DNA from: Marinobacter salinisoli
GTDB lineage: Bacteria; Pseudomonadota; Gammaproteobacteria; Pseudomonadales; Oleiphilaceae
Assembly: GCF_017301335.1 (NCBI RefSeq)
Contig: NZ_CP071247.1
Coordinates: 3,162,001 to 3,226,000 of the forward strand
Length of the DNA: 64,000 nucleotides
Reading direction: 5' to 3'
In this document: piece after piece, positions 9,171 to 18,289 of the stretch
Layout: each line of letters starts with the position of its first letter
Numbering within the stretch: position 1 is the first letter of the stretch
Notes under the pieces: model-generated
Told to the model about the DNA's origin: nothing
What the model saw: the letters and a program-made list of their open reading frames with translations, nothing else
The model's database searches: none
Program-made: the position numbers and the translations under genes

Positions 9171-10897
9171 AGAAGCTTTGTTTACCCTTGCTTCTGTTTT
9201 TTGCCGGGCTCTGCCTGAGCCTCCCCGCGCAAGCCAACGAACTGCGGGTAGAACCCGACCGAACCCGGCTGTACGAAGGCGAGGTGCTGACACTGACCGT
9301 TACCGGCTCCATGAAGCTGGACATCAACCTGAGCAATCTGTTCGACTTTGATCTATCGAACCTGCCGGCTCCGGATATTGACAAACTCGAGCCGGATTTT
9401 GACATCCTGGGGCGTAATCAACGCTATAACATCCAGACCATTAACGGAGACATGGTGGGCGAAATTACCTGGACTTTTCAGGTCGCCCCCAAGCGCACTG
9501 GCTCACTGACCATCCCTCCCCTCACGTTCAGGGATTCCACATCACAGCCCGTGACGGTCGAGGTCGTGAGCGGCAGTCCGCCCGATCAGGACACCTCCGG
9601 ACGAGTCAGCTTCATCGAGTTGTCTGCGGATAAGGCCGACCTGTATGTGCAGGAGCAACTCACGCTCACCGTGCGCCTGTTTTTCAGTGGTCGACTGATC
9701 CGTGGGGACCTGTCCGAGCCAAATCACCCCAATGCGATCATAGAACCCCTGGGCAAGCAGCGGGAATACGCGCGTTACCGGGATGGCCTTCAGTATCGGG
9801 TGGTCGAGCGCCGCTATGCCATTTTCCCGCAGCGCCCGGGAGAATTTACCCTTGCACCTATCGAGTTTGAGGGCCAGGCGCGGGACGCCGCCGGCAAGCT
9901 TCTGTTCCTGCGCGACAGCGAGGAGCTGTACGGCATCCCGGTGAAGGACGTACCGCCAGAATTCACCGGGGACGTCTGGCTGCCCGCCAGCGCCCTGGCT
10001 CTGAACGAAACCGGCCTGTCTCAGGCCGGAACCATAAATATCGGCGACAACCTGACCCATGAACTGACGCTCAAGGCAACGGGACTGCCCTCCGAGGCCC
10101 TGCCACCACTACCGGGCACCACGCCCGAGGGCCTCAGACGCTACCCCGAGCAGCCCGAGCGCAGCACCGACGTTACGCCCGAGGGTCTGGTTTCGTCGTT
10201 AAAACAGAGCGCTGCGCTGGTTCCCGTAAAAGCCGGCGCGCTGACCCTGCCAGAAATCCGGATTCCGTGGTGGGACACCACCTCCGACACCCAACGTGTG
10301 GCCGTAATTCCCGCCAGAACTTTGCAAGTGTCGGGTTCGAGCAGCACTTCCGATCAGATGCAAAACAGTGGAATGGCCTCGGAAACGGTAACGCCGGAAC
10401 CCAACGAGCAAACAGCAAATCCCGGCCCATCATCCGGCTCCGCTGGCTTCTGGCCGTGGCTCAGCTTGTTGCTCACCTTGCTCTGGCTCGCAACACTGGC
10501 CCTCTGGTGGCGCTCGAGGAGCCAACCCGGGCAGCCGGTGTCCACGGACCACGCCAACGCCGACCTCTCGGAAAAAGCAGCCTTCGACGAGTTGACCGAA
10601 GCCGCACACGAAGGGTCGCCGCAGACCCCGGCCCTGCTCACCCGATGGATGAACCAGCGGTTTCCCGGTCATACCTTCAGATCGGTGAGTGAGGCTGTGA
10701 TTTGGAGTGAAGATGCGAGCCTGAAAGCCGAAATAGGGCGCTTGCAGAAGCGCCTTTTTGGCCCGGAGCCATCCGCCGAGAATTGGGACGGCACTACGCT
10801 GGTTGCGGCACTGAAACAACTTCGCCAGCGCAAAACAAAGCAAGGCGCTGAGGCGGGCGAATTGCCACCACTGTACCCCACCAACCTGTCCTTCTAG
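9164..10897 (+). CDS. batD: BatD-family exported protein
   Basis: A 577-residue protein with a signal peptide (MVKKLCLPLLLFFAGLCLSL, cleavage near PAQA-NE). A large beta-rich periplasmic region follows (LRVEPDRTRLYEGEVLTLTV and repeated immunoglobulin-like stretches), then a membrane segment near 425-447 and a cytoplasmic tail. This is the BatD (oxygen tolerance) architecture. It is the last gene of the MoxR operon and converges on ccmI, with a GC-rich hairpin between them. Function is not established; a periplasmic scaffold for the VWA proteins is an inference. Confidence 0.9.
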   Translation: MVKKLCLPLLLFFAGLCLSLPAQANELRVEPDRTRLYEGEVLTLTVTGSMKLDINLSNLFDFDLSNLPAPDIDKLEPDFDILGRNQRYNIQTINGDMVGEITWTFQVAPKRTGSLTIPPLTFRDSTSQPVTVEVVSGSPPDQDTSGRVSFIELSADKADLYVQEQLTLTVRLFFSGRLIRGDLSEPNHPNAIIEPLGKQREYARYRDGLQYRVVERRYAIFPQRPGEFTLAPIEFEGQARDAAGKLLFLRDSEELYGIPVKDVPPEFTGDVWLPASALALNETGLSQAGTINIGDNLTHELTLKATGLPSEALPPLPGTTPEGLRRYPEQPERSTDVTPEGLVSSLKQSAALVPVKAGALTLPEIRIPWWDTTSDTQRVAVIPARTLQVSGSSSTSDQMQNSGMASETVTPEPNEQTANPGPSSGSAGFWPWLSLLLTLLWLATLALWWRSRSQPGQPVSTDHANADLSEKAAFDELTEAAHEGSPQTPALLTRWMNQRFPGHTFRSVSEAVIWSEDASLKAEIGRLQKRLFGPEPSAENWDGTTLVAALKQLRQRKTKQGAEAGELPPLYPTNLSF

Positions 10898-10908
10898 TCG
10901 GTTGATAC

Positions 10909-10931
10909 GGGCCGGCCACTCATGCCGGCCC
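10909..10931. terminator. Hairpin between convergent batD and ccmI
   Basis: GGGCCGGC, a 7-base loop and GCCGGCCC form a perfect 8-bp stem in the 52-base gap between converging genes. Neither side has a good U-tract, so a bidirectional terminator is plausible but not certain. Confidence 0.5.
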
Positions 10932-10949
10932 AGTTTCTGCAGCAACGAC

Positions 10950-12215
10950 TCAGTTGGTCAGCTGCTGATCGATAACCAGCTCGACCGGCTGGCTGTCTCC
11001 ATCCACCACCTCAACTGGCGCATCCAGCCGACCTTGCCAGTCTCCGGCCTGAGGCATTGCGCTGCCTGAACGGCTGAGGCGAGCAACGACCATGACCCGT
11101 TCGGCACTCGATATCGTCGCTTCCGGTGACATGGCGCTGCTATCATCCAGACGGATTTCAGCCGGCAACGCGCCAGCGGTTAACCGCTTAATTGCCAGTG
11201 GTGGACCACCGGCACCGTCAACGCGCCGGGCAAAGACAAACAGCGTGGTATCTTCAGGCACTTCCCGCGCTAAGGCATCGGCAAGGGACACCCGCACCGT
11301 CACTGCCGGCCCCTCGACCGCCTGAGCCACCGGGGCTTTCGGGGGTTCCTCTCCGAGACGGTTGTAGGCTTCGCGAATACCACCCTGGATGGAGGGCAGC
11401 TGCGGATGGTCCGGTGCAACCGTGACAATGCGCTCCCAGTGGCGGATGGCCTGGCGGTATTCCTGCTGGCTGAAGGCATGAATGCCGAGCAACCCGAGCG
11501 CGTTCACCTCATCGGGATTCAACGCACGTGCCGCGTCGATGGCATCCGTAACCGACTCTGTCATCACACCCTGACTGTCAAAAAACAGCGCCTGCGCCGC
11601 CAGCCCGAGGGCAACCGCCCGAGACCCGTCGTCGCCGACGTTGACGGCCAGATTCTGGAACGCCCAGGCAGCCTCTTCGTAGCGCTCAAGCCTCATGTAG
11701 CTCTGCCCCAGCATGGCCCAGCCATCCGGGTTGTCCGGATTGGCTTCCAGCTTGGCACGCAATTGTTCAATCAACCCTGCCATCTGTTCCTGCCGGTTAC
11801 CTTCATCGTTGCCGAGCTGCTGCATGGCATGGAACTGTTCCACTTTGTCCATCGCGCCCCACTTCTGGTACAGCAGGACCGACGCGGCTGGCACCAACGC
11901 AATCGCCAGCAAGCCAATAGCCAGCGCGCTTTTGCGACCGGTCACAACGGGGCGCGCTGGCGCCTCCTCGGGGATGTCTTCAAGCATGGTGCCCGCCAAC
12001 TCTTCCCGCAGTTGACGGTAGCCGTCATCATCGAGGTTACCGGCCTCGTATTCCGCGTCCAGTTCCTGCAACCGGCCCTGATAGGCCATCAGGTTCTCGC
12101 GCTTGAGATCTCCGGTCTGCTTGGCCTGGGGACGGTGAAAAAACACCGGATACAGAATGAAGGCGAGCGCGAGAATGATAAGGATCGATGCAGCAATCCA
12201 AAAGGTTTGAGTCAT
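10950..12215 (-). CDS. ccmI: Cytochrome c maturation protein CcmI
   Basis: A 421-residue membrane-anchored factor that presents apocytochrome c to the haem-ligation complex. It opens with one membrane segment (FWIAASILIILALAFILYPV), then a short second hydrophobic segment near 95-115. A TPR region follows (for example NPDNPDGWAMLGQSYMRL and a YRQAIRHWERIV repeat), with a C-terminal beta-rich periplasmic domain. Length and order match CcmI of System I. It is the last gene of the ccm operon, 49 bases after ccmH, and converges with batD. Confidence 0.94.
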   Translation of the reverse strand: MTQTFWIAASILIILALAFILYPVFFHRPQAKQTGDLKRENLMAYQGRLQELDAEYEAGNLDDDGYRQLREELAGTMLEDIPEEAPARPVVTGRKSALAIGLLAIALVPAASVLLYQKWGAMDKVEQFHAMQQLGNDEGNRQEQMAGLIEQLRAKLEANPDNPDGWAMLGQSYMRLERYEEAAWAFQNLAVNVGDDGSRAVALGLAAQALFFDSQGVMTESVTDAIDAARALNPDEVNALGLLGIHAFSQQEYRQAIRHWERIVTVAPDHPQLPSIQGGIREAYNRLGEEPPKAPVAQAVEGPAVTVRVSLADALAREVPEDTTLFVFARRVDGAGGPPLAIKRLTAGALPAEIRLDDSSAMSPEATISSAERVMVVARLSRSGSAMPQAGDWQGRLDAPVEVVDGDSQPVELVIDQQLTN

Positions 12216-12264
12216 GGAGATATCGTCACAGAGTCAGTAGTGGGTACAACAAACAAGACCAGGC

Positions 12265-12744
12265 TCAGGCGTTCCTGTTCCGGTCCAGCTCCGCCAGAAT
12301 CTTATCGGCCCGGGCTTTTTCTTCCGCCGTCAGTGCGGGCGCTTCTGTTCCACGCCGACGGGAACGAATCACCACGCCAGCAACCACCAGAAGCCCGCCC
12401 AGAACGGCAATGGCCGGTGTTGCCCAGAGCAGGATCGTGCGCTGCTCGACCTGCGGCTTGTAACGAACGAATTCGCCGAACCTGGCCACCAGGGCATCGA
12501 CAATTTCCGCGTCGGACGCGCCGGCTTCCATCATCCGGTAGACCTCAGCGCGCATGTCCTTCGAGATCGGCGAATTGGAATCCGCAATGTTCTGATTCTG
12601 ACACTTGGGGCAGCGCAGCTCGGACGTCAGATCCTGAAACCGCTGCTCCTCCTGGTGGGACTCGAACTGGTAGACCTCAGACGCGTTCGCTACTGTAATG
12701 CTGGATAGCAGCATCACGACAAACGACAGCAGAATCCCTCGCAT
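12265..12744 (-). CDS. ccmH: Cytochrome c maturation protein CcmH (apocytochrome thiol reductase)
   Basis: A 159-residue protein with a signal peptide, the redox motif LRCPKCQ (two cysteines near residues 45 and 48), and a C-terminal membrane segment (LLWATPAIAVLGGLLVVAGV). It is thought to reduce the CXXCH cysteines of apocytochrome c together with CcmG. I place the start at the ATG at 12744, which overlaps the ccmG stop by one base (TGATG), rather than the TTG one codon upstream. It is short compared with E. coli CcmH because the TPR part is the separate ccmI gene. Confidence 0.95.
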   Translation of the reverse strand: MRGILLSFVVMLLSSITVANASEVYQFESHQEEQRFQDLTSELRCPKCQNQNIADSNSPISKDMRAEVYRMMEAGASDAEIVDALVARFGEFVRYKPQVEQRTILLWATPAIAVLGGLLVVAGVVIRSRRRGTEAPALTAEEKARADKILAELDRNRNA

Positions 12745-13280
12745 CAACCGTTCCCCCTCGCCTCGTTAATCACCGGAAGCAACACGTCGTTCCAGACCGT
12801 CTTGTCGACCACGCCCACATGCCGGTAACGAACCACCCCGGACGCATCAATCACGAACGTTTCTGGCGCGCCATACACGCCCAGGTCAAACCCCAGGGTG
12901 CCCTTGGGGTCGTAGATACTGGCGCTGTAGGGGTCGCCGAGGCGATTGAGCCAGGTCAGCGCGTCGTCGCGGCTGTCTTTGTAGTTCAGGCCAACGATGG
13001 AAACACCCTTCTCGCGCGCCAGCCAGATCAGGTCGTCGTGCTCATCCCGACAAGCCGGACACCAGGTGCCCCACACGTTCAGCAGCTGAACCTTGCCGCG
13101 AAAAAGCGACTGATCGACCTGCCGATTGGCATCGTGCAGGTCCTGCAGGGCAAACTCGGGCACCGGTTTGCCAATCAATGCCGATTCGAGCTTGGTGGGG
13201 TCTTTGCCGATACCGGCGAACAGGACCACACCCAGCACCAGGGCGATCAGCAAGGGCAGAAACAGCAAAAACCGCCTCAT
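12744..13280 (-). CDS. ccmG: Thiol:disulfide interchange protein CcmG (DsbE)
   Basis: A 178-residue thioredoxin-fold protein with an N-terminal signal anchor (FLLFLPLLIALVLGVVLFA) and active site GTWCPAC (Cys74 and Cys77). It supplies reducing power for apocytochrome c cysteines in the periplasm. The family motif GVYGAPETFVID is also present. It overlaps ccmF by four bases (ATGA) and touches ccmH, so it is translationally coupled in the ccm operon. Confidence 0.96.
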   Translation of the reverse strand: MRRFLLFLPLLIALVLGVVLFAGIGKDPTKLESALIGKPVPEFALQDLHDANRQVDQSLFRGKVQLLNVWGTWCPACRDEHDDLIWLAREKGVSIVGLNYKDSRDDALTWLNRLGDPYSASIYDPKGTLGFDLGVYGAPETFVIDASGVVRYRHVGVVDKTVWNDVLLPVINEARGNG

Positions 13281-15277
13281 GAATACACTCCTGCAGGCTT
13301 CTCAGAATCGGATGACGGCGTGCCCGGCTTCGAAGGCTCGGCCACCTGCTGACGCAGCCGGTATCTGCGGTCCGAAATGGCCAGGAAACCGCCCGCAGCC
13401 ATGAACAGGGAACCAAGCCACAACCAGCGCACCAGCGGCTTGTACTGGAGCCGGATGGCCCAGGCCTGATCGGAAATGCGTTCACCGATGGCCACGAAGA
13501 TATCCCGGAACAGGCCCGCATCAATGTCCGCTTCGGTCATCACGCTCATGCCGACCGAATACTGGCGCTTCTCAGGGTACAGGGTCGATACCTGCCGGCC
13601 ATCGAGCATGACATCGAACTTGACATACTGGGCCGTGAAATTAGCGCCACGGCGCTCGCCCACGTCCCGGAACACAAACTGGTAGTCGCCGACCGTGGCC
13701 ACGTCGCCCGGCACCATGCGGACATCCCGCGCAATCCCGTAGTTCGATACGATCGAGGCGCCGGCCATGGTGATGGCCAGACCGAGGTGCCCGAGAATCA
13801 TGCCGTAGTAGCTGCGAGACTGACGTTTCAGACCATGAATCCGGCCCTTGCGGGATGAGGATTTCTCCCACAGGTCCCAGAACGTGGCTACCGCTACCCA
13901 GGCTGAGGCGAACACGCCGGCAAACGCCCAGGGCTTGAAGCTTCCGTACAACATCAAGGTAGCTGCGGTCACCAGCAGACTGATGCTCAGGGGCCAGAGC
14001 AGTTTGCGCCCCAGCCAGCCGCCATCGGTGCGCTTCCAGCGAGAGAAAATGCCCGCACCCAGCAGCAGGCCGGCTGCCACCGCCATCGGACTGAAGGTCA
14101 GATTGAAGAACGGCTCGCCGATGGACAGCTTGCCCAGTTCCAGATAATCCAGCACCAGCGGATACAGGGTGCCCACCGCCACCAGAAGGGTCGCCGATAC
14201 CAGCAACACGTTGTTGAGCAGCAGGAAAACTTCCCGCGACAGCGTGCCGTAGCGGGCCCGGACATGAACCACCGGCGCCCTGAAGGCATACAACGTAAGG
14301 CTGGCAATCACGGTGATGGCCAGCAATCCCAGCAGGAACACGCCTCGCTCAGGATCGGAGGCAAAAGCGTGCACGGAGGTGAGAACCCCCGAGCGCACCA
14401 GGAAGGTTCCCAGCAGGCTCAGTGAGAAGGTGACAATGGCCAGCAAAACGGTCCAGCTCTTGAATACGCCCCGCTTTTCGGTGACCGCCAGCGAATGCAT
14501 AAGCGCGGTGCCAGAAAGCCAGGGCAACAGCGAGGCGTTCTCAACCGGGTCCCAGAACCACCAGCCGCCCCAGCCAAGCTCGTAGTATGCCCACCAGCTG
14601 CCCAGGGCAATGCCAATCGACAGAAAAGCCCAGGCCACGGTTGTCCACGGGCGTGACCAGCGCGCCCAGGCGGCGTCCAGCCTGCCGTTGATCAGCGCCG
14701 CGATGGCGAAGGCAAAAGCCACCGAGAAACCGACGTACCCCATGTAAAGCATGGGTGGATGAATGATCAGGCCAATGTCCTGCAGCAGCGGGTTCAGGTC
14801 AGAACCATCGGCGGGAACATTGGGCAGGATGCGATCAAACGGATTGGAGGTGATGATGATAAACAGCAGGAACCCCACCGTAATCATGCCGAGCACGGAC
14901 AACACCTGGGAGATCATGACCGCAGGCAAACGTCGGCTGAACACCGCCACCGCCAGCGTCCAGCCCGCCAGCATCAGAATCCACAGCAGCAATGACCCCT
15001 CGTGGCCGCCCCAGACGGCGCTGAACTTGAAATACCAGGGCAACAGGCTGTTGCTGTTGTTGGCCACATAGGCCACAGAAAAATCGTCGATCAGGAAGGC
15101 ATAGGTGAGCACCGCAAAGGCCACCGCCACGAAAACAAACATCCCTGTCGCCAGCGGACGGGCAAAAGCCTGCAGGTTATCCCGGCCGGTAACAGCACCG
15201 ACCAGTGGAACAACCGACAGGAGGACTGCCAGCAGCAGTGACAGAATTAACGCGAGCTGTCCGAATTCCGGATACAT
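13277..15277 (-). CDS. ccmF: Haem lyase subunit CcmF
   Basis: A 666-residue polytopic membrane protein, normal length for CcmF. It forms the haem-ligation complex with CcmH and CcmI, attaching haem to CXXCH. The tryptophan-rich haem-handling motif is clear: WGGWWFWDPVENASLLPW near residues 235-252. Multiple membrane helices run through the sequence, with a large periplasmic loop near the C-terminus. It lies 38 bases after ccmE and is coupled to ccmG. Confidence 0.97.
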   Translation of the reverse strand: MYPEFGQLALILSLLLAVLLSVVPLVGAVTGRDNLQAFARPLATGMFVFVAVAFAVLTYAFLIDDFSVAYVANNSNSLLPWYFKFSAVWGGHEGSLLLWILMLAGWTLAVAVFSRRLPAVMISQVLSVLGMITVGFLLFIIITSNPFDRILPNVPADGSDLNPLLQDIGLIIHPPMLYMGYVGFSVAFAFAIAALINGRLDAAWARWSRPWTTVAWAFLSIGIALGSWWAYYELGWGGWWFWDPVENASLLPWLSGTALMHSLAVTEKRGVFKSWTVLLAIVTFSLSLLGTFLVRSGVLTSVHAFASDPERGVFLLGLLAITVIASLTLYAFRAPVVHVRARYGTLSREVFLLLNNVLLVSATLLVAVGTLYPLVLDYLELGKLSIGEPFFNLTFSPMAVAAGLLLGAGIFSRWKRTDGGWLGRKLLWPLSISLLVTAATLMLYGSFKPWAFAGVFASAWVAVATFWDLWEKSSSRKGRIHGLKRQSRSYYGMILGHLGLAITMAGASIVSNYGIARDVRMVPGDVATVGDYQFVFRDVGERRGANFTAQYVKFDVMLDGRQVSTLYPEKRQYSVGMSVMTEADIDAGLFRDIFVAIGERISDQAWAIRLQYKPLVRWLWLGSLFMAAGGFLAISDRRYRLRQQVAEPSKPGTPSSDSEKPAGVYS

Positions 15278-15315
15278 TCTTTTGCGTCCTTTACCCTGTG
15301 TCAGGGTCAGTCAGA

Positions 15316-15786
15316 TCAATAGGTTTCGCCGCTGGTGGCCGGCCCGGTGTTGGTCGCGGACTTGCCAGCTTTCTTGAGTGCCTCGGCCACTTCCGGTGGC
15401 ATGTAGTTTTCGTCGTGCTTCGCCAGCACCTGGTCAGCCACAAACCGGCCATTTGGATTCAGACGGCCCATGGCAACCACACCCTGCCCTTCGGCAAACA
15501 GATCCGGCAGGATGCCATCGTATTCAACCGGCACCGAAGCGTTGAAATCGGTCACCCGGAAGGACACCTTGAGACTCTCGGTATCGCGCTCGACAGACCC
15601 TTCTTCAACCATGCCACCGGCCCGTATCCGGACGTCGGTTGGAGCCTCACCGGCAGCAATCTGGGACGGATCGTAGAACAGGTTGATGTTCTGACGCAGG
15701 GCGTAAGTGGTGAGACCAACTGCGACGGAAAGACCCGCCAGCAGGAACAGTACGATGGTCAGCCTTTTTTTACGGATCGGATGCAT
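15316..15786 (-). CDS. ccmE: Haem chaperone CcmE
   Basis: A 156-residue periplasmic haem chaperone anchored by one N-terminal helix ([20 protein letters not shown]). The covalent haem-binding histidine is in [13 protein letters not shown] (His124). CcmE takes haem from CcmC/CcmABD and delivers it to CcmF. It lies 14 bases after ccmD in the same operon. The C-terminal tail is short and ends in Thr/Gly-rich sequence. Confidence 0.97.
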   Translation of the reverse strand: MHPIRKKRLTIVLFLLAGLSVAVGLTTYALRQNINLFYDPSQIAAGEAPTDVRIRAGGMVEEGSVERDTESLKVSFRVTDFNASVPVEYDGILPDLFAEGQGVVAMGRLNPNGRFVADQVLAKHDENYMPPEVAEALKKAGKSATNTGPATSGETY

Positions 15787-15800
15787 TGATTACCTGTTTA

Positions 15801-16034
15801 TCACTCTTGGGAAATATTGACGCGCGAGAAGGTCGCAGCAGGCCGCTGGCCGGACGTATCTTCATTGCTTTCGGATTCATAGGCCCGGCGACAGGATTGG
15901 ATCACGGTCTTGTGTCGACGCAACGACAGGCCCACGAGGGCCACCATCACCAGCAGAAACACACCGTAGCAGGTCCACACGTAGGGGCCATGGCCTTCCA
16001 TCTGAATCAGGGCAGTCAGTGAATCAAACGCCAT
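15801..16034 (-). CDS. ccmD: Haem exporter protein CcmD
   Basis: A small, 77-residue CcmD with one membrane segment (VWTCYGVFLLVMVALVGLSL) followed by a basic and then acidic cytoplasmic tail. It helps release holo-CcmE from the CcmABC complex. Two start codons are close together: ATG at 16040 overlaps the ccmC stop, and ATG at 16034 begins MAFDSLTALIQMEGHGPYVW. The GGGGAGGG sequence is only 2-3 bases from the first but well spaced from the second, so 16034 is preferred. The tail is somewhat longer than in many CcmD proteins. Confidence 0.9.
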   Translation of the reverse strand: MAFDSLTALIQMEGHGPYVWTCYGVFLLVMVALVGLSLRRHKTVIQSCRRAYESESNEDTSGQRPAATFSRVNISQE

Positions 16035-16036
16035 CG

Positions 16037-16780
16037 TCATGCCCTCCCCGCCTGAATGTAATCTTTCACCCAGCGCGTTCGCTGCTCCCGGGCCAGAATC
16101 TCGGTTTTCATGCGCAGGCAGGCCAACCAGCCAAACAGCAGGTACAGCCCCAGCACCGACAGCAGCAGTGGCACCCACATCTCCGCCGGCATTGACGGTT
16201 TCTCAGTGAGCTTGAACGTGGCCGGCTGGTGAAGCGTATTCCACCATTCCACGGAGTACTTGATGATAGGGATATTTACCACCCCAACCAGAACCAGCAC
16301 GGCCACCGAACGTGCCGCCGATTTTTCGTCGCTGATCGCCCGGCCCAGCGCAATCACCCCCCCGTAGAGGAATAGCAAGATCAGCATGGAGGTCAGCCGT
16401 GCGTCCCAGATCCACCAGGTTCCCCAGGTAGGTTTGCCCCACACCGCGCCGGTGAACAGGGCAAGAAACGTGAGCAGGAGGCCCACCGGGGCGACGGCCT
16501 TGACGAACACATCGGCCAGTTTCATACGCCAGACCAGCGTTACCACGGCGGCAACTGCCATCATGATGTACACGGACTGGGCCAGAAACGCCGACGGCAC
16601 ATGGATGAAGATGATCCGGTAACTGTTGCCCTGCAGGTAGTCTTTGGGCGCAAACAGCAGCCCCCACACCAGTCCAGCCAGAAGGAGGATCAGAGCGCCC
16701 GCCAACAGCCACGGCATCAGGCGATTAGCGATGCCAAAGAACCATTTGGGCGAGCCCAGCTTATGGAAAAACTGCCACAT
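16037..16780 (-). CDS. ccmC: Haem exporter membrane protein CcmC
   Basis: A 247-residue protein with six membrane helices. It carries the tryptophan-rich periplasmic motif [15 protein letters not shown], which handles haem and presents it to CcmE. Length and motif are typical. It lies 33 bases after ccmB, and its stop overlaps the earlier of the two possible ccmD starts. Confidence 0.97.
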   Translation of the reverse strand: MWQFFHKLGSPKWFFGIANRLMPWLLAGALILLLAGLVWGLLFAPKDYLQGNSYRIIFIHVPSAFLAQSVYIMMAVAAVVTLVWRMKLADVFVKAVAPVGLLLTFLALFTGAVWGKPTWGTWWIWDARLTSMLILLFLYGGVIALGRAISDEKSAARSVAVLVLVGVVNIPIIKYSVEWWNTLHQPATFKLTEKPSMPAEMWVPLLLSVLGLYLLFGWLACLRMKTEILAREQRTRWVKDYIQAGRA

Positions 16781-16813
16781 CAGTTGGATACCCTGTTGCT
16801 CATTAAACGTTAC

Positions 16814-17539
16814 CTATGCGTTCGACAGGCTGATTTTCAGTGCCGCTGATGCGGCAAATGGCGCCAATGTGAGCGCGAGCATCAAAAACGCGCCCAGCAG
16901 CGCAAGATAGCCACCCACGGCAGCGCCCTCGGCTGCCGCCGCCACTGTGCCCGTGCCAAATATAAGTACTGGAATGTACAGCGGAATAATCAGCAAGGAC
17001 AAGAGCACCCCGGCCGACCGCAAGCCAAGCGTCAACGCCGCTCCGATCGAACCAATCAGGCTCAGTACCGGGGTGCCAACCAGCAGCGTTAGACACAAAA
17101 CCCAAATGGAGTTCCCTTCCAGGTGCACCATCACGCCCAGCACCGGAGCCAGCAGCACCAGCGGCAATCCGGTAAGCACCCAGTGCGCCAGTGTTTTGGC
17201 CAGTACCAGCAGAAACAGGGGCTGGGGCTGCAACACCAGTTGCTCCAGGGTGCCGTCGTCGAAATCGTGCCGGAACAGGTGATCGAGCGACAGCAGTACC
17301 GACAACAGCGCGGCCACCCAGAGAATACCGGCGCCCGCCTCCCGAAGGAAGGACACTTCCGGGCTGACCCCCAACGGAAACAGAGTGACCACCATCACAA
17401 AGAATAGCAGTGGATTGAGGAGATCCTGGCGCTGCCGGAACGCCACACGCAGATCCCGGGCGAATACCGCTTTCATCGCAGACAGGCCGCCAACCAGATT
17501 GCGGTGGGGCCGCACGGCAGGGCGAGCCTCGGCGTTCAT
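16814..17539 (-). CDS. ccmB: Haem exporter protein CcmB (ABC permease)
   Basis: A 241-residue permease with about six membrane helices that pairs with the CcmA ATPase. The family sequence FARDLRVAFRQRQDLLNPLL follows a 22-residue leader, and the second Met (MKAVFARD) would remove that leader. I kept the first start because it overlaps the ccmA stop in a TGATG junction. The segment DDGTLEQLVLQP is characteristic of CcmB. The function of CcmAB is to drive release of haem-loaded CcmE. Confidence 0.95.
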   Translation of the reverse strand: MNAEARPAVRPHRNLVGGLSAMKAVFARDLRVAFRQRQDLLNPLLFFVMVVTLFPLGVSPEVSFLREAGAGILWVAALLSVLLSLDHLFRHDFDDGTLEQLVLQPQPLFLLVLAKTLAHWVLTGLPLVLLAPVLGVMVHLEGNSIWVLCLTLLVGTPVLSLIGSIGAALTLGLRSAGVLLSLLIIPLYIPVLIFGTGTVAAAAEGAAVGGYLALLGAFLMLALTLAPFAASAALKISLSNA

Positions 17540-18165
17540 CAGGCGGCTCCTCCCAGACGAATCGACTGCAGACCCGGCAACGCCAGATTATGGTGGGTGG
17601 TAACCACAACCGCGCCGCCTTCCTGCGCCCGCTGAAGCAAAAGCGCTTCAACCGCTTTGACACCATCGGCGTCGATCGCGGTAAATACCTCATCCAATAA
17701 CCACAGAGGTTCATCGGCAATCAGCAGTCTGGCCAGGGCCACGCGCCGCTGCTGCCCGGCAGACAGCTTGCGACAGGGAACGTCCTCGAAACCATGCAGC
17801 CCGGTACCCGCGAGGGCTTCGCGTAGAACAGTGTCGGCCAGCGGGCGACGCCCTGCCGTCAACGCCCTGAGGTTCTCAAGCGGCGACAGCAGGCCTTTGA
17901 TACCGGGCCGGTGCCCGAGATACAGCATATTGCGGTGGTAATCTTCACGACAGTGGTTGCGCGGCTGCCCCCGCCAGAGCAGGTCGCCCGACCAGGCATC
18001 GTTCAGTCCGGCGAGGATTCTCAGTAACGTGGTTTTGCCGGCGCCGTTGTCACCCTCGACACGGGTCACGCTCCCGGGCAGTATGGAAAAGGACAGATCA
18101 CGGAACAGCGTCCGCTCATCTCTCTCACACTGCAGATTGACAGCCTGTAGTAACGGCTCAGACAT
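17539..18165 (-). CDS. ccmA: Haem exporter ATP-binding protein CcmA
   Basis: A 208-residue ABC ATPase, first gene of the ccmABCDEFGHI operon. Walker A is GDNGAGKTT, the signature motif is LSAGQQRR, and the switch histidine is in VVTTHHNL. Walker B is LWLLDEVFTAID: the residue after DE is Val where most ABC proteins have Pro. ATP hydrolysis with CcmB releases haem-bound CcmE from CcmC/D. It is divergent from the FliK-like gene across 124 bases, which presumably hold the operon promoter, though I could not fix it. Confidence 0.96.
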   Translation of the reverse strand: MSEPLLQAVNLQCERDERTLFRDLSFSILPGSVTRVEGDNGAGKTTLLRILAGLNDAWSGDLLWRGQPRNHCREDYHRNMLYLGHRPGIKGLLSPLENLRALTAGRRPLADTVLREALAGTGLHGFEDVPCRKLSAGQQRRVALARLLIADEPLWLLDEVFTAIDADGVKAVEALLLQRAQEGGAVVVTTHHNLALPGLQSIRLGGAA

Positions 18166-18289
18166 CAGGGCCCCGTAACCTAGACGATGCGCGGACAGGT
18201 GGCATCGGATTCATCCTGGACTGACACCACGGGGTGCAGCCCTTATTCACGGCAAGATCTGCCAGCGCCGCGTATTATAACGAAACCGC

